Assembly (NCBI RefSeq): GCF_036116635.1
Contig: NZ_CP107995.1
Coordinates: 62,001 to 126,000 of the forward strand
Direction: 5' to 3'
Length of the DNA: 64,000 nt
Source: Amycolatopsis sp. NBC_00345
GTDB taxonomy: Bacteria; Actinomycetota; Actinomycetes; Mycobacteriales; Pseudonocardiaceae
Translations under genes and position numbers: made by a program
Shown: positions 42,462 to 50,816 of the stretch, piece by piece
How positions within the stretch are numbered: the first letter of the stretch is position 1
Layout: every line of letters starts with the position of its first letter
Notes under the pieces: generated by a model
The model's database searches: none
What the model was told of the DNA's origin: nothing
What the model saw: only the letters and a program-made list of their open reading frames with translations

Positions 42462-42475
42462 GGCGAAAGTGTGCC

Positions 42476-42508
42476 ACGGATACCGGGCGGATCCTGTCCG
42501 GTATCCGT
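42476..42508. promoter_or_regulatory. Candidate operator of the WYL regulator
   Basis: ACGGATACCGG and CCGGTATCCGT form a perfect 11-bp inverted repeat around an 11-nt spacer, centred in the gap between the divergent regulator and dehydrogenase genes. Confidence 0.65.
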
Positions 42509-42553
42509 CCTAGCGTGCTGGTCATGACCCGTACTGCGAAAGGAACCGCAACC

Positions 42554-43306
42554 ATGACTCCGACCGACTTCACCGGGGCCACCGCGCTCGTCACCGGCGC
42601 CACGAGCGGCATCGGCCGGGCGGTAGCCGAATCGCTCGCCGGCCGTGGCGCGCAGGTAATCGTCACCGGCCGCGACGCGGCGCGCGGCGAAGCGGTCGTC
42701 ACGGCGATCCGCGCGTCCGGCGGCAAGGCCGACTTCCTCGCGGGGGACCTCGCCGACGCCGGTGCCGTGCGGGCACTGGCGCGCCGGGCCGTCGAACTCG
42801 GTGGCGGGCACGTCGACGTGCTGGTCAACAACGCCGGCGTCTTTCCCGGCGGCCCCACCGCGGACACCACCGCCGAAGAGATCGACGCCGCGTACGCGGT
42901 GAACGTGCGGGCGCCGTTCCTCCTGGTCGCCGAACTCGCCCCGGCGATGGCCGCGCGCGGCCGGGGGTCGATCGTCAACGTGCTGACCATGGCCGCCCGG
43001 TTCGGGATCGCCGGGATGGCGCTCAACGGCTCCAGCAAGGCGGCGCTGGCCCTGCTCACCCGGTCCTGGGCGGCGGAGTTCGGCCCCAGCGGCGTCCGCG
43101 TCAACGCGGTCAGCCCGGGTCCCACCCGCACCGAAGGCACCGCGCACTTCGGCGAGGGCCTCGACCAGCTCGCCGCCCTCGCGCCCGCCGGCCGGACCGC
43201 GGCGCCCGAGGAGATCGCCGCCGCCATCACCTACCTCGCGAGCGAGGACGCGTCCTTCGTGCACGGCGCCGTCCTCGACGTCGACGGCGGTCGTTACGCC
43301 ACGTGA
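42554..43306 (+). CDS. Short-chain dehydrogenase/reductase lacking the catalytic Tyr
   Basis: The protein has 250 residues, with NAD(P) motif TGATSGIG near residue 14, NNAG near 93, and the C-terminal PGPTRTEG. In the active site the usual Y-x-x-x-K reads N-G-S-S-K near residue 158, and the preceding Ser position reads LTMAAR. The fold and cofactor site are intact, but normal SDR catalysis would be impaired. ATG 42554 lies after AAAGGA, and GTG 42515 and ATG 42524 are upstream alternatives. It is divergent from the WYL regulator. Confidence 0.85.
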   Translation: MTPTDFTGATALVTGATSGIGRAVAESLAGRGAQVIVTGRDAARGEAVVTAIRASGGKADFLAGDLADAGAVRALARRAVELGGGHVDVLVNNAGVFPGGPTADTTAEEIDAAYAVNVRAPFLLVAELAPAMAARGRGSIVNVLTMAARFGIAGMALNGSSKAALALLTRSWAAEFGPSGVRVNAVSPGPTRTEGTAHFGEGLDQLAALAPAGRTAAPEEIAAAITYLASEDASFVHGAVLDVDGGRYAT

Positions 43307-43319
43307 GGCGCCAAAACAG

Positions 43320-44114
43320 CTAGAGCCGCCGGTTGGCCAGCGCGCCCGTGGCGGACCGGGCCTTCACCGCGACGGCCGGGTCGAGGTCGAGCACCACGTT
43401 CTCCGGGGCGGCGCCCAGCTGGGCGGCCACGCGGCCGAAGCCGTCGGCCACCGTCGACCAGCCGATGCCGGTGGGCGCCTTCGGGTTGACTTCGGTGCCG
43501 GTCGCCGCCGGGTCGGCCTGGCCGCACGCCACGACCCAGCAGCCGGAGTCGAGCGCGCGGGCGCGGACGAGCACCTCCCACTGGTCGCGCTTGCCCTCGC
43601 CCGCGCCCCAGGACGCCGGGACCAGGACCACGTCCGCGCCGTCGTCCGCGACGCGCCGGAACAGCTCCGGGAAACGCAGGTCGTAACAGGTCGCGACGCC
43701 GAACACGGTGCCGTCGGCCTCGAACGTCAGCGGCGCGGCGCCCGGGGCGACCGTTTCGGACTCGGCGAAGCCGAACGCGTCGTACAGGTGGATCTTGTCG
43801 TAGCCGAGGTGGTGCCCGAGCCCGGTGACCAGCAGGGTGTTGCGCACGCGCCCGTCCTTGGCCGGGGTGAACATGCCCGCGACCACCAGCACGTCGTGCT
43901 CCGCCGCGATCGCCGAGACGGCGTGGGCCCACGGGCCGTCGAGCGGCTGCGCGACCGGGGCCAGCGGGCGGCCGAACCGCGCCATCGTGGCTTCCGGGAA
44001 CACCACGGCGCGCGCGCCGTCCGCCGCCGCGGCCTCGACGCCGGAGCGAACCAGTTTCAGGTTGGCCTCCGGATCGTCGCCCGATGTGAGCTGGCACAAC
44101 CCGATCCGCGGCAC
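43320..44114 (-). CDS. Nitrilase-superfamily carbon-nitrogen hydrolase
   Basis: This 264-residue protein has the Glu-Lys-Cys triad: FPEATM (Glu near 41), YDKIHLYDAFG (Lys near 110) and ATCYDLRFPELFR (Cys near 147). The family hydrolyses amides, for example deaminated glutathione or omega-amides. The sequence does not fix the substrate. The start is GTG at 44114. The frame continues open far upstream only because of GC content. It is divergent from hisD and convergent with the SDR. Confidence 0.9.
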   Translation of the reverse strand: MPRIGLCQLTSGDDPEANLKLVRSGVEAAAADGARAVVFPEATMARFGRPLAPVAQPLDGPWAHAVSAIAAEHDVLVVAGMFTPAKDGRVRNTLLVTGLGHHLGYDKIHLYDAFGFAESETVAPGAAPLTFEADGTVFGVATCYDLRFPELFRRVADDGADVVLVPASWGAGEGKRDQWEVLVRARALDSGCWVVACGQADPAATGTEVNPKAPTGIGWSTVADGFGRVAAQLGAAPENVVLDLDPAVAVKARSATGALANRRL

Positions 44115-44198
44115 CGCGGCCTCCTCGTCGTCCGGACAACTGGTCACCACCGAGTATCCCTGCCGGGACTGTCGGGGCCACCTCGTACCCTGGTGACC

Positions 44199-45524
44199 AT
44201 GCTGAACCGCACCGACCTGCGAGGGCAGGTCCCGACCGCCGCCGAACTGCGTGCCGCGCTGCCACGCGCCGAATACGACGTGGACGCGGCGCTGCATCAC
44301 GTGCGGCCGGTGGTCGAGGCGGTGCGCGACCGCGGCGTGGAGGCCGTCCTCGAGTACACCGAGCAGTTCGACAAGGTCCGTCCCGCCACCGTGCGCGTGC
44401 CGGCCGCCGAGCTGGCCAAGGCGCTGGAAGAGCTCGAACCCGAGGTGCGCGCCGCGCTCGAAGAGTCGATCAAGCGCGCCCGCAAGGTGCACTCCGACCA
44501 GCGCCGCCACGACGTGACCACGAAGGTCGTCGAGGGCGGCACGGTCACCGAGCGCTGGGTGCCGGTCGACCGCGTCGGGCTGTACGCGCCGGGCGGGCTG
44601 GCCGTGTACCCGTCCACTGTGGTGATGAACGTCGTCCCGGCGCAGCTCGCGGGCGTCCGCTCGCTGGTGCTGTGCTCGCCCCCGCAGGCGGCCTTCGGCG
44701 GCCTGCCGCACCCGACCATCCTGGCCGCCGCCGCGCTGCTGGGCGTCGACGAGGTGTGGGCCGTGGGCGGCGCGCAGGCCGTCGCGCTGGTCGCGTACGG
44801 CGGCACGGACACCGACGGCGCGGAGCTCGCGCCGGTCGACATCGTCACCGGGCCGGGCAACATCTACCTCACCGCGGCGAAGCGGATGGTCCGCGGCGTG
44901 ATCGGCATCGACTCCGAGGCCGGGCCCACCGAGATCGCCATCCTCGCGGACGAGACGGCCGACCCGGTGCACGTCGCGGCCGACCTGATCAGCCAGGCGG
45001 AGCACGACCCGCTCGCGGCCAGCGTGCTCGTCACCACGTCGGATGAGCTGGCCGACGCCGTCGAGAAGGAGCTGGCCGGCCGCGTCGCCGCCACCAAGCA
45101 CGCCGAGCGCGTGGGCGAGGCGCTGGGCGGCAGGCAGTCCGGCGTCATCCTGGTGTCCACTGTGGACGAAGGACTGCGGGTGGTCGACGCGTACGCCGCC
45201 GAGCACCTGGAGATCCAGACGGCGGACGCGCGGGAGGTCGCCGCCCGGGTGCGCAACGCGGGAGCGGTCTTCGTCGGGGCGTACGCGCCGGTTTCGCTCG
45301 GCGACTACTGCGCCGGCTCCAACCACGTGCTGCCCACCGGCGGGTTCGCCCGCCACTCCTCAGGCCTGTCCGTGCAGAGCTTCCTCAAGGGCATCCACGT
45401 CGTGGACTACAGCGAGGAGGCCCTGCGCGAGGTCGCCGGCCGCGTGGTCGCGCTGGCCAACGCCGAGGACCTGCCCGCGCACGGCGAAGCCGTCACCGCC
45501 CGGTTCGAGGGGGAGGCCCGATGA
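44199..45524 (+). CDS. hisD: Histidinol dehydrogenase
   Basis: HisD performs the last two oxidations to L-histidine, with Zn and NAD. The 441-residue protein has the signature DSEAGPTEIAILADE near residue 248 and catalytic histidines in EHLEIQT and near the C-terminus (LPTGGFARHSSGLS). ATG 44199 was chosen, and GTG 44193 is in frame. It opens hisD-hisC-hisB. In mycobacteria the same order follows nadC closely, while here about 35 kb separates them. Confidence 0.96.
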   Translation: MLNRTDLRGQVPTAAELRAALPRAEYDVDAALHHVRPVVEAVRDRGVEAVLEYTEQFDKVRPATVRVPAAELAKALEELEPEVRAALEESIKRARKVHSDQRRHDVTTKVVEGGTVTERWVPVDRVGLYAPGGLAVYPSTVVMNVVPAQLAGVRSLVLCSPPQAAFGGLPHPTILAAAALLGVDEVWAVGGAQAVALVAYGGTDTDGAELAPVDIVTGPGNIYLTAAKRMVRGVIGIDSEAGPTEIAILADETADPVHVAADLISQAEHDPLAASVLVTTSDELADAVEKELAGRVAATKHAERVGEALGGRQSGVILVSTVDEGLRVVDAYAAEHLEIQTADAREVAARVRNAGAVFVGAYAPVSLGDYCAGSNHVLPTGGFARHSSGLSVQSFLKGIHVVDYSEEALREVAGRVVALANAEDLPAHGEAVTARFEGEAR

Positions 45525-46657
45525 CTGACACGACTGACCCGACCGACACGACCGGCGCGATCCCGGGGGCCGACGTCACGCTCGAGGCCCTGCCGCTGCG
45601 GGAGGACCTGCGTGGCAAGAGCCCGTACGGCGCGCCGCAGCTCGACGTGCCCGTCCGGCTCAACACCAACGAAAACCCGTACCCGCCGCCGGATGAGCTG
45701 GTGGCCGACGTCGCCGAGGCCGTGCGCGCCGAGGCCGCTTCGCTGCACCGTTACCCGGACCGCGACGCGGTGGCGCTGCGCACGGACCTGGCCGATTACC
45801 TCACCGTGTCCACGCGGGTGGTGCTGTGCGAGGCGAACGTGTGGGCGGCCAACGGGTCCAACGAGATCCTGCAGCAGATCCTGCAGGCGTTCGGCGGGCC
45901 CGGCCGCAGCGCGCTCGGCTTCGAGCCGTCGTACTCGATGCACCCGATCATCGCCTCCGGCACGCGCACCGACTGGGTGCCGGTGCCGCGCCGGCCCGAC
46001 TTCTCGCTGGACACGGCGCGGGCGGCGGAGCTGGTCCGCGAGCGGCGGCCGGACATCGTGTTCGTGACCAGCCCGAACAACCCGACCGGCGGCTCGATCC
46101 CGCTGGCCGAGCTGCGCGCGGTGCTGGACGCGGCGCCGGGCATCGTTGTGGTGGACGAGGCGTACGCGGAGTTCTCCTCGCAGCCGAGCGCGGTCGAGCT
46201 GATCTCGGAGTACCCGGCGAAGCTGATCGTCTCGCGCACGATGAGCAAGGCGTTCGCCTTCGCCGGTGGCCGCCTCGGCTACCTCGCGGCCGCACCGGCG
46301 ATCGTCGACGCGCTGCAGCTCGTGCGGCTGCCGTACCACCTGTCGAAGCTCACGCAGGCGGCCGCGCGCGCCGCACTGCGCCACGCCGACGCCACGCTCG
46401 CCACCGTGCACAAGCTGGCGGCGGAGCGTGACCGCGTGGTGGAGTCGTTGCTGGGGCTGGGTTTCACCCCGGTTCCCAGCGACGCGAACTTCGTCCTCTT
46501 CGGACAGTTCGCGGACGCCCCGGCGACCTGGCAGTCCTATGTGGACCACGGTGTGCTGATCCGGGACGTCGGCATCGAAGGACACCTGCGGGTCACCATC
46601 GGCACCCCGGAAGAGAACGACGCCTTCCTCGAGGCCAGTAAGGAAGTACCGCGATGA
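45521..46657 (+). CDS. hisC: Histidinol-phosphate aminotransferase
   Basis: HisC is a PLP-dependent class I/II aminotransferase in histidine synthesis. The 378-residue protein has NTNENPYPPP near residue 47, SPNNPTGGS near 185, and the PLP Lys in SRTMSKAFAFAGGRLGY near 242. ATGA overlaps join it to hisD upstream and hisB downstream. This is the normal actinobacterial arrangement. Confidence 0.96.
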   Translation: MTDTTDPTDTTGAIPGADVTLEALPLREDLRGKSPYGAPQLDVPVRLNTNENPYPPPDELVADVAEAVRAEAASLHRYPDRDAVALRTDLADYLTVSTRVVLCEANVWAANGSNEILQQILQAFGGPGRSALGFEPSYSMHPIIASGTRTDWVPVPRRPDFSLDTARAAELVRERRPDIVFVTSPNNPTGGSIPLAELRAVLDAAPGIVVVDEAYAEFSSQPSAVELISEYPAKLIVSRTMSKAFAFAGGRLGYLAAAPAIVDALQLVRLPYHLSKLTQAAARAALRHADATLATVHKLAAERDRVVESLLGLGFTPVPSDANFVLFGQFADAPATWQSYVDHGVLIRDVGIEGHLRVTIGTPEENDAFLEASKEVPR

Positions 46658-47253
46658 GCCGTGTAGGCAAGGTGGAGCGCACCACCAAGGAATCGTCGAT
46701 CCTGGTCCAGCTGGACCTCGACGGCACGGGCCAGGTCGAGATCGCCACCGGCGTGCCGTTCTACGACCACATGCTCACGGCGTTCGGCGTGCACGGCTCG
46801 CTGGACCTCAAGGTGGAGGCGACCGGCGACGTCCACATCGACGCCCACCACACCGTCGAGGACACCGCGATCGTGCTCGGCCAGGCGATCCGCCAGGCAC
46901 TGGGTGACAAGAGCGGCATCCGCCGGTTCGGCGACGCGTGGATCCCGATGGACGAGACGCTGGCCCACGCCGCGATCGACGTCTCGGGCCGCCCGTACTG
47001 CGTACACGTGGGCGAGCCGGAGCAGTTCAACTCCTTCACCATCGGCGGCAATTACCCGTTTGTGCTGACGCGGCACGTGTTCGACTCGCTGTCGTTCCAC
47101 GCGCAGCTGACCCTGCACGTCCGCGTGATCCACGGCCGCGACCCGCACCACATCGCGGAGGCGCAGTACAAGGCCGTCGCCAGGGCCCTGCGCGCGGCCA
47201 CGGAGCCGGACCCGCGCGCGGGCGGCATCCCGTCCACCAAGGGCGTGCTCTAA
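46654..47253 (+). CDS. hisB: Imidazoleglycerol-phosphate dehydratase
   Basis: HisB dehydrates imidazole glycerol phosphate to imidazole acetol phosphate, with Mn. The 199-residue monofunctional form has the metal-binding DAHHTVEDTAI block near residue 68, FYDHMLTAFGVHG near 35, and HHIAEAQYKAVARAL near 168. Its stop overlaps the stop of the broken metallo-hydrolase by 4 nt. In M. tuberculosis hisH follows directly, while here it lies 8.8 kb away. Confidence 0.97.
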   Translation: MSRVGKVERTTKESSILVQLDLDGTGQVEIATGVPFYDHMLTAFGVHGSLDLKVEATGDVHIDAHHTVEDTAIVLGQAIRQALGDKSGIRRFGDAWIPMDETLAHAAIDVSGRPYCVHVGEPEQFNSFTIGGNYPFVLTRHVFDSLSFHAQLTLHVRVIHGRDPHHIAEAQYKAVARALRAATEPDPRAGGIPSTKGVL

Positions 47254-47584
47254 ACGCCGAACACCGCGCGCGGCGCCGCGTACGCCACCGGGCCGGGGAA
47301 GTGCTCCGCGGCCTGGATCACGGCGTCGCGCGCGGTGATGGTGTCACCGGAGTAGGCCAGCGTCCGGGTGCCGTCGGTCGCGCGGAGGCCGAGCGCGGGG
47401 AAGCCGTGTTCTACGGCCACCGACGTCAGCTCGAGGCCGCCGACCCGCACGCGGTGCCCGGCGTGCCGGGCCCGGCGTCGAGCCAGATCTTCGTGGCCCC
47501 GTGTCCCAGCAGGTAGCCGGAGCAGGGATTGCCCGGGCGGGGGTACGGGGTCGCGCTGCCCAGTACCGTCACGGTGAAGGCCAT
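47250..47584 (-). pseudogene. Broken metallo-beta-lactamase-fold hydrolase
   Basis: From ATG 47584 the reading frame gives a typical MBL-fold start (FTVTVLGSATPYPRPGNPCS, then YLLGHGATKIWLDAGPG) and stops after 52 codons. The last 60 codons, in another frame, give the C-terminal part (AVEHGFPALGLRATDGTRTL, then AYSGDT). The HxHxDH metal motif and about half of the roughly 240-residue protein are missing. So there is both an internal deletion and a frameshift. Confidence 0.8.
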
Positions 47585-47601
47585 ATGGCACGCTGACCGG
47601 C

Positions 47602-47760
47602 GTGAGCAAAGAGGTCATCGCCGTCCTGCTGCTGGCCCTCGGCGGCTTCCTGATCGGCGGCGTCTACTCGACGTGGAAAACGGCGAAGTTCGTCGCCATC
47701 GCGCTGGGTGTGGCCGCCGTCCTGTCCGTCGGTGGCGCCATCGCCTGGCTGGCCGGCTAG
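47602..47760 (+). CDS. Small two-helix membrane protein, 52 aa
   Basis: GTG at 47602 starts a 52-residue protein with two hydrophobic helices (about 4-20 and 29-50) joined by a short loop with STWKTAK. It has no weak or stop-interrupted codons and a GC-rich third position typical of coding DNA here. It lies head-to-head with the broken hydrolase (17-nt gap), and a long hairpin follows its stop. The function is unknown. Confidence 0.65.
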   Translation: MSKEVIAVLLLALGGFLIGGVYSTWKTAKFVAIALGVAAVLSVGGAIAWLAG

Positions 47761-47771
47761 AGAACACTGCG

Positions 47772-47834
47772 CGAAGTCCGTTAAGGCCTCCTTACCCGCG
47801 TCCAACGCGGGTAAGGAGGCCTTAACGGACTTCG
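47772..47834. terminator. 63-nt perfect hairpin between convergent genes
   Basis: There are 29-bp arms (47772-47800 with 47806-47834) and a TCCAA loop, with the motif CCGTTAAGGCCTCCTTACCC in the left arm. The sequence is unrelated to the five-copy palindrome. It lies between the 52-aa protein and the MMPL transporter stop, a bidirectional terminator position. Confidence 0.85.
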
Positions 47835-47841
47835 GGTGGGG

Positions 47842-50025
47842 TCAGACGTGGGTCAGCTGGTGGTCGTCGGGCGCGTCGAGCTTCTTGGTCAGGCCCTCGC
47901 CCTCCACGTCGACGTTCGGCAGGATCCGGTCGAGCCAGCGCGGCAGCCACCAGGCGCCGCGGCCGAGCAGCGACATCACCGCGGGCACGATCGTCATCCG
48001 GACCACGAAGGCGTCCACCAGCACCCCGAACGCGAGCGCGAACCCGATCGACTGGATCAGCGACGACTCGGCCAGCACGAAGCCCGCGAACACGCTGATC
48101 ATGATCAGCGCCGCCGCCACGACCACCCGCGCGCCGTGCCGGAAGCCGGTGACCATGGCCTCCTGCGGGTCGGCGCCGTGCACGTGCTCCTCGCGCATCC
48201 GCGTCACCAGGAACACCTGGTAGTCCATCGCGAGTCCGAAGAGGACACCGATCAGCAGGATCGGCAGCATGCTCATGATCGGCCCGGTCGACTCGACGCC
48301 GAGCAGGTCCGTCAGCCAGCCCCACTGGAACACCGCGACCACGGCGCCGAACGTCGCCGCCACGGAGCCGAGGAAGCCCAGCGTCGCCTTCAGCGGCACC
48401 ACGACCGACCGGAACACCAGCATCAGCAGGATGAACGCGAGCCCGACGATCAGCGCGAGGTAGGGCAGCATCGCGTCCGACAGCTTCTCGGAGACGTCGA
48501 TGTTCGCGGCGGTCTGGCCGGTGACGGCGAGGCTCGCGCCGGTCGTCTCGTGCAGCGGCCCGGACTGCGCCCGGATCGCCGCGACCAGGTCCTCGGTCTG
48601 CTTGCTGCTCGGCCCGCTCTTCGGGATCACGCTCAGCAGCGCGGTGTCGCCGGAGGCGTTCACGTTCGGCGGCGTGACGGCGGCGACGTCCGGCAGCGTG
48701 CTGATCCCGGCGACGGCCTGCTTGAGTGCTTCGGGGCTGCGGTTCACGCCGGTGTCGATCACCACCAGCAGCGGGCCGTTCGCGCCCTCGCCGAAACTCT
48801 TGCTGACCAGTTCGTACGCCTTGTGCTGCGTCGACTCCGGCGCGGCGGTGCTGTCGTTCGGCAGGCCGAGCTGCATGCCCAGCGCGGGCAGCGCGACGAC
48901 CACGAGGCCGGCCAGCGACGTGAGCAGCACGGGCACGCGGTGCCGGGCGACGAACCGGGCCCAGCGCTCCCCGTGGGTCGCGGTCTGTGTGGAAGGCTTG
49001 CGGCGCAAGCGGATCCGGCCGCCGATCACCCGGGAGCCGGCGAAGCCGAGCACGGCGGGCAGCAGCGTCAGCGCGATCAGCACGGCCACCGCGACGGTCG
49101 CCGCCGCGGCGATGCCCATCTGGCCGAGGAACGGGATGCCGACCACGGTCAGGCCGGCCAGCGCGATGATCACGGTGAGCCCGGCGAACACCACCGCGGA
49201 CCCGGCGGTGCCGGCGGCGCGCCCGGCCGCTTCCTCGGGTTCCCGGCCGAGACTCAGCTCGTGCCGGTAGCGCGAGACGATGAACAGCGCGTAGTCGATG
49301 CCCACGGCGAGGCCGATCATCAGCGCGAGGATCGGGGTGTTGGAGTTCAGCTCCAGGAAGCCGGAGGCGAGCGTGATGCCCGCGAAGCCGATGCCGACGC
49401 CGATCAGCGCGGTGAGCAACGGGATGCCCGCGGCCAGCAGTGATCCGAACGTGATGATCAGGACAACGGCCGCCACGGCGACACCGAGGCCTTCGGTCGC
49501 GCCGGTCGCGGGCATGGCCTGCGCCGCGTCGCCGCCGAACTCGACGTCGTAACCGCTCTGTTTGACACCGTTGCCGCTGTCGAGCAGCGCCTGACGGTCA
49601 CTGTCGGTCAGCTCGAAGCCCTTGACCGTGTAGCTCGCCTGGGCGAGCGCGACCTGGCCGTCGGGCGAGACGGACTTGGCCTGGAACGGGTCGACCACGG
49701 ACGCGACCTTCGGCGCGGCCTTGAGGTGCGAGACCACGGACTCGACGGCGGCCCGGCCCGCCGGGTCGGTGACGGTGTGGCCCGGCGGCGCGGCGATCAC
49801 CACCCGCGCGGTCGCGCCACCCGCCGAGGCCTGCGGAAACTTCTCCGCCAGCCGGTCGATGGCCTGCTGGGACTCCGTGCCCGGGATCGTCACCGAGTCC
49901 GACAGCTGGCCGGACAGGGTCAGCGCGCCGGCGCCGAGGCCCAGGAGCACGGCCGCCCACACGGCCGTGACGAGCGCTCGCCGCCGGAACGACAACCGGC
50001 CGAGCCGGTAGAGGAAAGTCGCCAC
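47842..50025 (-). CDS. MMPL-family (RND) transporter
   Basis: This 727-residue protein has two MMPL domains, each with one helix, a large extracytoplasmic loop and five more helices (about 12 helices in all). The Asp-Tyr motif of the proton relay is present in both halves (GIDYALFIVSRYR near 235, AMDYQVFLVTRMR near 585). Such transporters export lipids or drugs. The substrate is unknown. It is divergent from a TetR gene across an array of operator-like sites, so drug- or lipid-inducible expression is likely. Confidence 0.9.
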   Translation of the reverse strand: MATFLYRLGRLSFRRRALVTAVWAAVLLGLGAGALTLSGQLSDSVTIPGTESQQAIDRLAEKFPQASAGGATARVVIAAPPGHTVTDPAGRAAVESVVSHLKAAPKVASVVDPFQAKSVSPDGQVALAQASYTVKGFELTDSDRQALLDSGNGVKQSGYDVEFGGDAAQAMPATGATEGLGVAVAAVVLIITFGSLLAAGIPLLTALIGVGIGFAGITLASGFLELNSNTPILALMIGLAVGIDYALFIVSRYRHELSLGREPEEAAGRAAGTAGSAVVFAGLTVIIALAGLTVVGIPFLGQMGIAAAATVAVAVLIALTLLPAVLGFAGSRVIGGRIRLRRKPSTQTATHGERWARFVARHRVPVLLTSLAGLVVVALPALGMQLGLPNDSTAAPESTQHKAYELVSKSFGEGANGPLLVVIDTGVNRSPEALKQAVAGISTLPDVAAVTPPNVNASGDTALLSVIPKSGPSSKQTEDLVAAIRAQSGPLHETTGASLAVTGQTAANIDVSEKLSDAMLPYLALIVGLAFILLMLVFRSVVVPLKATLGFLGSVAATFGAVVAVFQWGWLTDLLGVESTGPIMSMLPILLIGVLFGLAMDYQVFLVTRMREEHVHGADPQEAMVTGFRHGARVVVAAALIMISVFAGFVLAESSLIQSIGFALAFGVLVDAFVVRMTIVPAVMSLLGRGAWWLPRWLDRILPNVDVEGEGLTKKLDAPDDHQLTHV

Positions 50026-50088
50026 GGGTGTTGTCTCCGTTTCGCCCGAATAGGGCCTTCGTCACTCGTACTAGTGAGTTCGAAGCTA

Positions 50089-50192
50089 GCCGATCGGCAA
50101 GGGCTCTGCCAAGCCGGTCGGCAAGTGTGTGACTAGCCGCACGGCAAGCGTTTTACTAGCCGATCGGCTGGGAAACCGGTTTGCCGATCGGC
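50089..50192. promoter_or_regulatory. Five phased GCCGATCGGC-like operator sites
   Basis: Ten-base palindromes start at 50089 (GCCGATCGGC), 50113 (GCCGGTCGGC), 50136 (GCCGCACGGC), 50159 (GCCGATCGGC) and 50183 (GCCGATCGGC). The steps are 24, 23, 23 and 24 bp, close to two helical turns. The array fills the gap between the MMPL transporter and TetR genes and most likely binds that TetR protein cooperatively. Confidence 0.8.
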
Positions 50193-50235
50193 AGGGGCGT
50201 GACGTAGGCTCCCTCCGCTTTGACGAGGAGGAACG

Positions 50236-50805
50236 ATGACGACCGCCGTCCCGGCCGAAGACACGCGCACGCGGCTACTGGGCACTGCGCTGAGGCTGTT
50301 CGCCGACCACGGCGTCGAGGGCACGTCGCTGCAGATGATCGCCGACGCGCTGGGCGTCACCAAGGCGGCCGTGTACTACCACTTCAAGACCAAGGCCGAG
50401 ATCACCGAGGCTGTGGCCGAGCCCGGCATCCGCGAGCTGGACGTGCTGGTGGTCGAGGCCGCCAAGCAGCGCCGCCGCGGCGCCCAGATCGACCAGTTGC
50501 TCGACGGTTTCGTGGACCTCGTGGTGCGCCACCGCGTGCTGGTCGCGCTGTTCTCCAGCGACCCGGGCATCAACCGCGCGATCGAGAAGTCGGCGCACGG
50601 CATGGAGGGCTTCAAGAACGCCCTGATCGCCATCCTGGCCGGGCCGGAGCCGGACGTCGCGGCCCGGGTGACCGCCATGGTCGCCCTCACCGGCGTCGCC
50701 ATGGCCGGCGGCTCCCCGGACCTGGCCGAACTCGACGACGAGACCCTGCGCCGCGAACTGGTCGACGTGGGCCGCCGCCTGATGGGCCGGCCGCGGCGGC
50801 ACTGA
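50236..50805 (+). CDS. TetR-family regulator divergent to the MMPL transporter
   Basis: The protein has 189 residues, with a TetR HTH (IADALGVTKAAVYYHFKTKA near residue 34) and a variable ligand-binding C-terminal region. ATG 50236 follows GAGGAGG. It presumably represses itself and the MMPL gene via the five-site array. An effector cannot be inferred. Confidence 0.9.
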   Translation: MTTAVPAEDTRTRLLGTALRLFADHGVEGTSLQMIADALGVTKAAVYYHFKTKAEITEAVAEPGIRELDVLVVEAAKQRRRGAQIDQLLDGFVDLVVRHRVLVALFSSDPGINRAIEKSAHGMEGFKNALIAILAGPEPDVAARVTAMVALTGVAMAGGSPDLAELDDETLRRELVDVGRRLMGRPRRH

Positions 50806-50816
50806 CCGCCGCAGTC

